Source: Algibacter amylolyticus (GTDB taxonomy: Bacteria > Bacteroidota > Bacteroidia > Flavobacteriales > Flavobacteriaceae). From it: DNA of 64,000 nt. The stretch's first letter is position 1, and each line of letters starts with the position of its first letter. The position numbers were made by a program, and so were the translations under genes. Positions 63,814-64,000 of the stretch are shown here, in pieces. A model generated the notes under the pieces. It did no database searches, had not been told where the DNA came from, and saw only the letters and a list, made by a program, of their open reading frames with translations. The stretch spans positions 172,292 to 236,291 of the forward strand of contig NZ_JACHGE010000007.1 in NCBI RefSeq assembly GCF_014202225.1. Reading direction: 5' to 3'.

Positions 63814-63941
63814 CACCGTATATAAAAAATTGCTATTTTTAGCTTAACCAATGTGAGTTGCTTTGTTTGCCTGCGTCCGATTTTCCTTCGGAAAATCCTC
63901 GCACGCAAACACGCAACTTTCCATATACATAAACGTTGTAC
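63808..63941 (+). repeat. attC-like site 10 (ends cassette 10)
   Basis: R''-like CGCTAAC to R'-like GTTGTAC. Outer arms GTATATAAAAAATTGC / GCAACTTTCCATATAC, as in site 3; central hairpin GATTTTCC TTC GGAAAATC (63879-63897). Confidence 0.88.
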
Positions 63942-63953
63942 ACAAGCTGAAAA

Positions 63954-64000
63954 ATGATATTCGAAGAATTAAACAAACATATAATTCCTATGACCGAATT
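63954..64000 (+). CDS. Start of the gene in cassette 11 (cut by window edge)
   Basis: ATG 63954 opens a frame (MIFEELNKHIIP...) that runs off the window 47 bases later. Too short to assign. Its position 19 bp inside a cassette beginning at 63936 fits the pattern of the other cassettes. Confidence 0.6.
   Translation, partial: MIFEELNKHIIPMTE

Larger units (their letters stand above)
54868..64000 (+). mobile_element. Integron-like gene-cassette array (at least ten cassettes)
   Basis: Ten complete cassettes: 54868-55760, 55761-57373, 57374-58056, 58057-58678, 58679-59608, 59609-60521, 60522-61274, 61275-62152, 62153-63217, 63218-63935, and the start of an eleventh at 63936. All ORFs are on the plus strand, most without visible promoters, with one or two genes each. 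In each complete cassette the first 9-10 bases are the exact reverse complement of the last 9-10 bases before the attC, although these bases differ from cassette to cassette. This shows modular units created by recombination at GTT. Confidence 0.9.

Noticed and set aside
55634..63941. Repeats as a CRISPR array
   Set aside because: The units are 130-135 bp, palindromic and separated by 0.6-1.6 kb genes, with no cas genes; they are attC-like.
54868..64000. Prophage or conjugative element around the recombinase
   Set aside because: No capsid, tail, relaxase or transfer gene is seen in the array; the repeated units fit cassettes instead.

Overview
The window is AT-rich DNA from a member of the Bacteroidota, most likely Flavobacteriaceae. 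The evidence is family content (PorV/PorQ-like outer-membrane protein, DUF4105/Lnb-like protein, OmpA with thrombospondin type-3 repeats, SecA without a C-terminal zinc motif, short flavobacterial LptB) and several promoter -7 elements of the Bacteroidota form TAnnTTTG. No rRNA, tRNA, CRISPR array or transposase was seen.

Region 1 (1-7375) is housekeeping and envelope biogenesis: a cut-off recQ, divergent from kdsD-tatC-lptB; a DUF808 membrane protein and pssA on the minus strand; then a PorV/PorQ-like protein and an Lnb-like DUF4105 protein on the plus strand.

Region 2 (7403-42943) is one long minus-strand surface-polysaccharide locus of about 35.5 kb. It begins with wza-wzc and an ABC exporter (wzm-wzt). 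Then come pyruvyltransferases, seven consecutive GT2 genes, GT4 genes, a QueC-like PP-loop protein and a CMP-nonulosonate module (NeuB without SAF domain, NeuA fused to a HAD phosphatase). A GtrA/GtrB/GT-C side-branch module, two hexapeptide acyltransferases, an O-antigen ligase/polymerase and an initiating polyprenyl-phosphate sugar transferase complete it. ABC export plus a ligase-like protein and no visible Wzx points to LPS O-antigen, yet Wza and Wzc are also present.

Region 3 (43051-53555) holds an ABC-F ATPase, a methyltransferase, an OmpA-family protein, a PduO-type adenosyltransferase, a GC-rich intergenic repeat, a DUF2795 protein, secA and a small zinc-ribbon protein.

Region 4 (53716-64000, running off the end) is the most unusual part: an integron-like system. 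A tyrosine recombinase at 53716-54822 is followed 44 bp later by an attI-like junction and then ten complete gene cassettes plus the start of an eleventh. Each cassette has one or two plus-strand ORFs and ends in a 130-135 bp attC-like imperfect palindrome. The first 9-10 bases of every complete cassette are the exact reverse complement of the last bases before its attC, as expected of excised circular integron cassettes. The attC stems show compensatory changes between copies, and every stem mismatch I compared is A.C on the top strand, hence a G.T wobble on the bottom strand, so the bottom strand should fold better. The recombinase lacks the insertion typical of IntI, carries an N-terminal extension, and is transcribed in the same direction as the array. 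Cargo includes a SLATT-domain membrane protein with an unknown partner, an Imm33-like protein, a DUF4145 protein, a DUF3592 protein, lipoproteins and unknowns, which suggests conflict or immunity functions.
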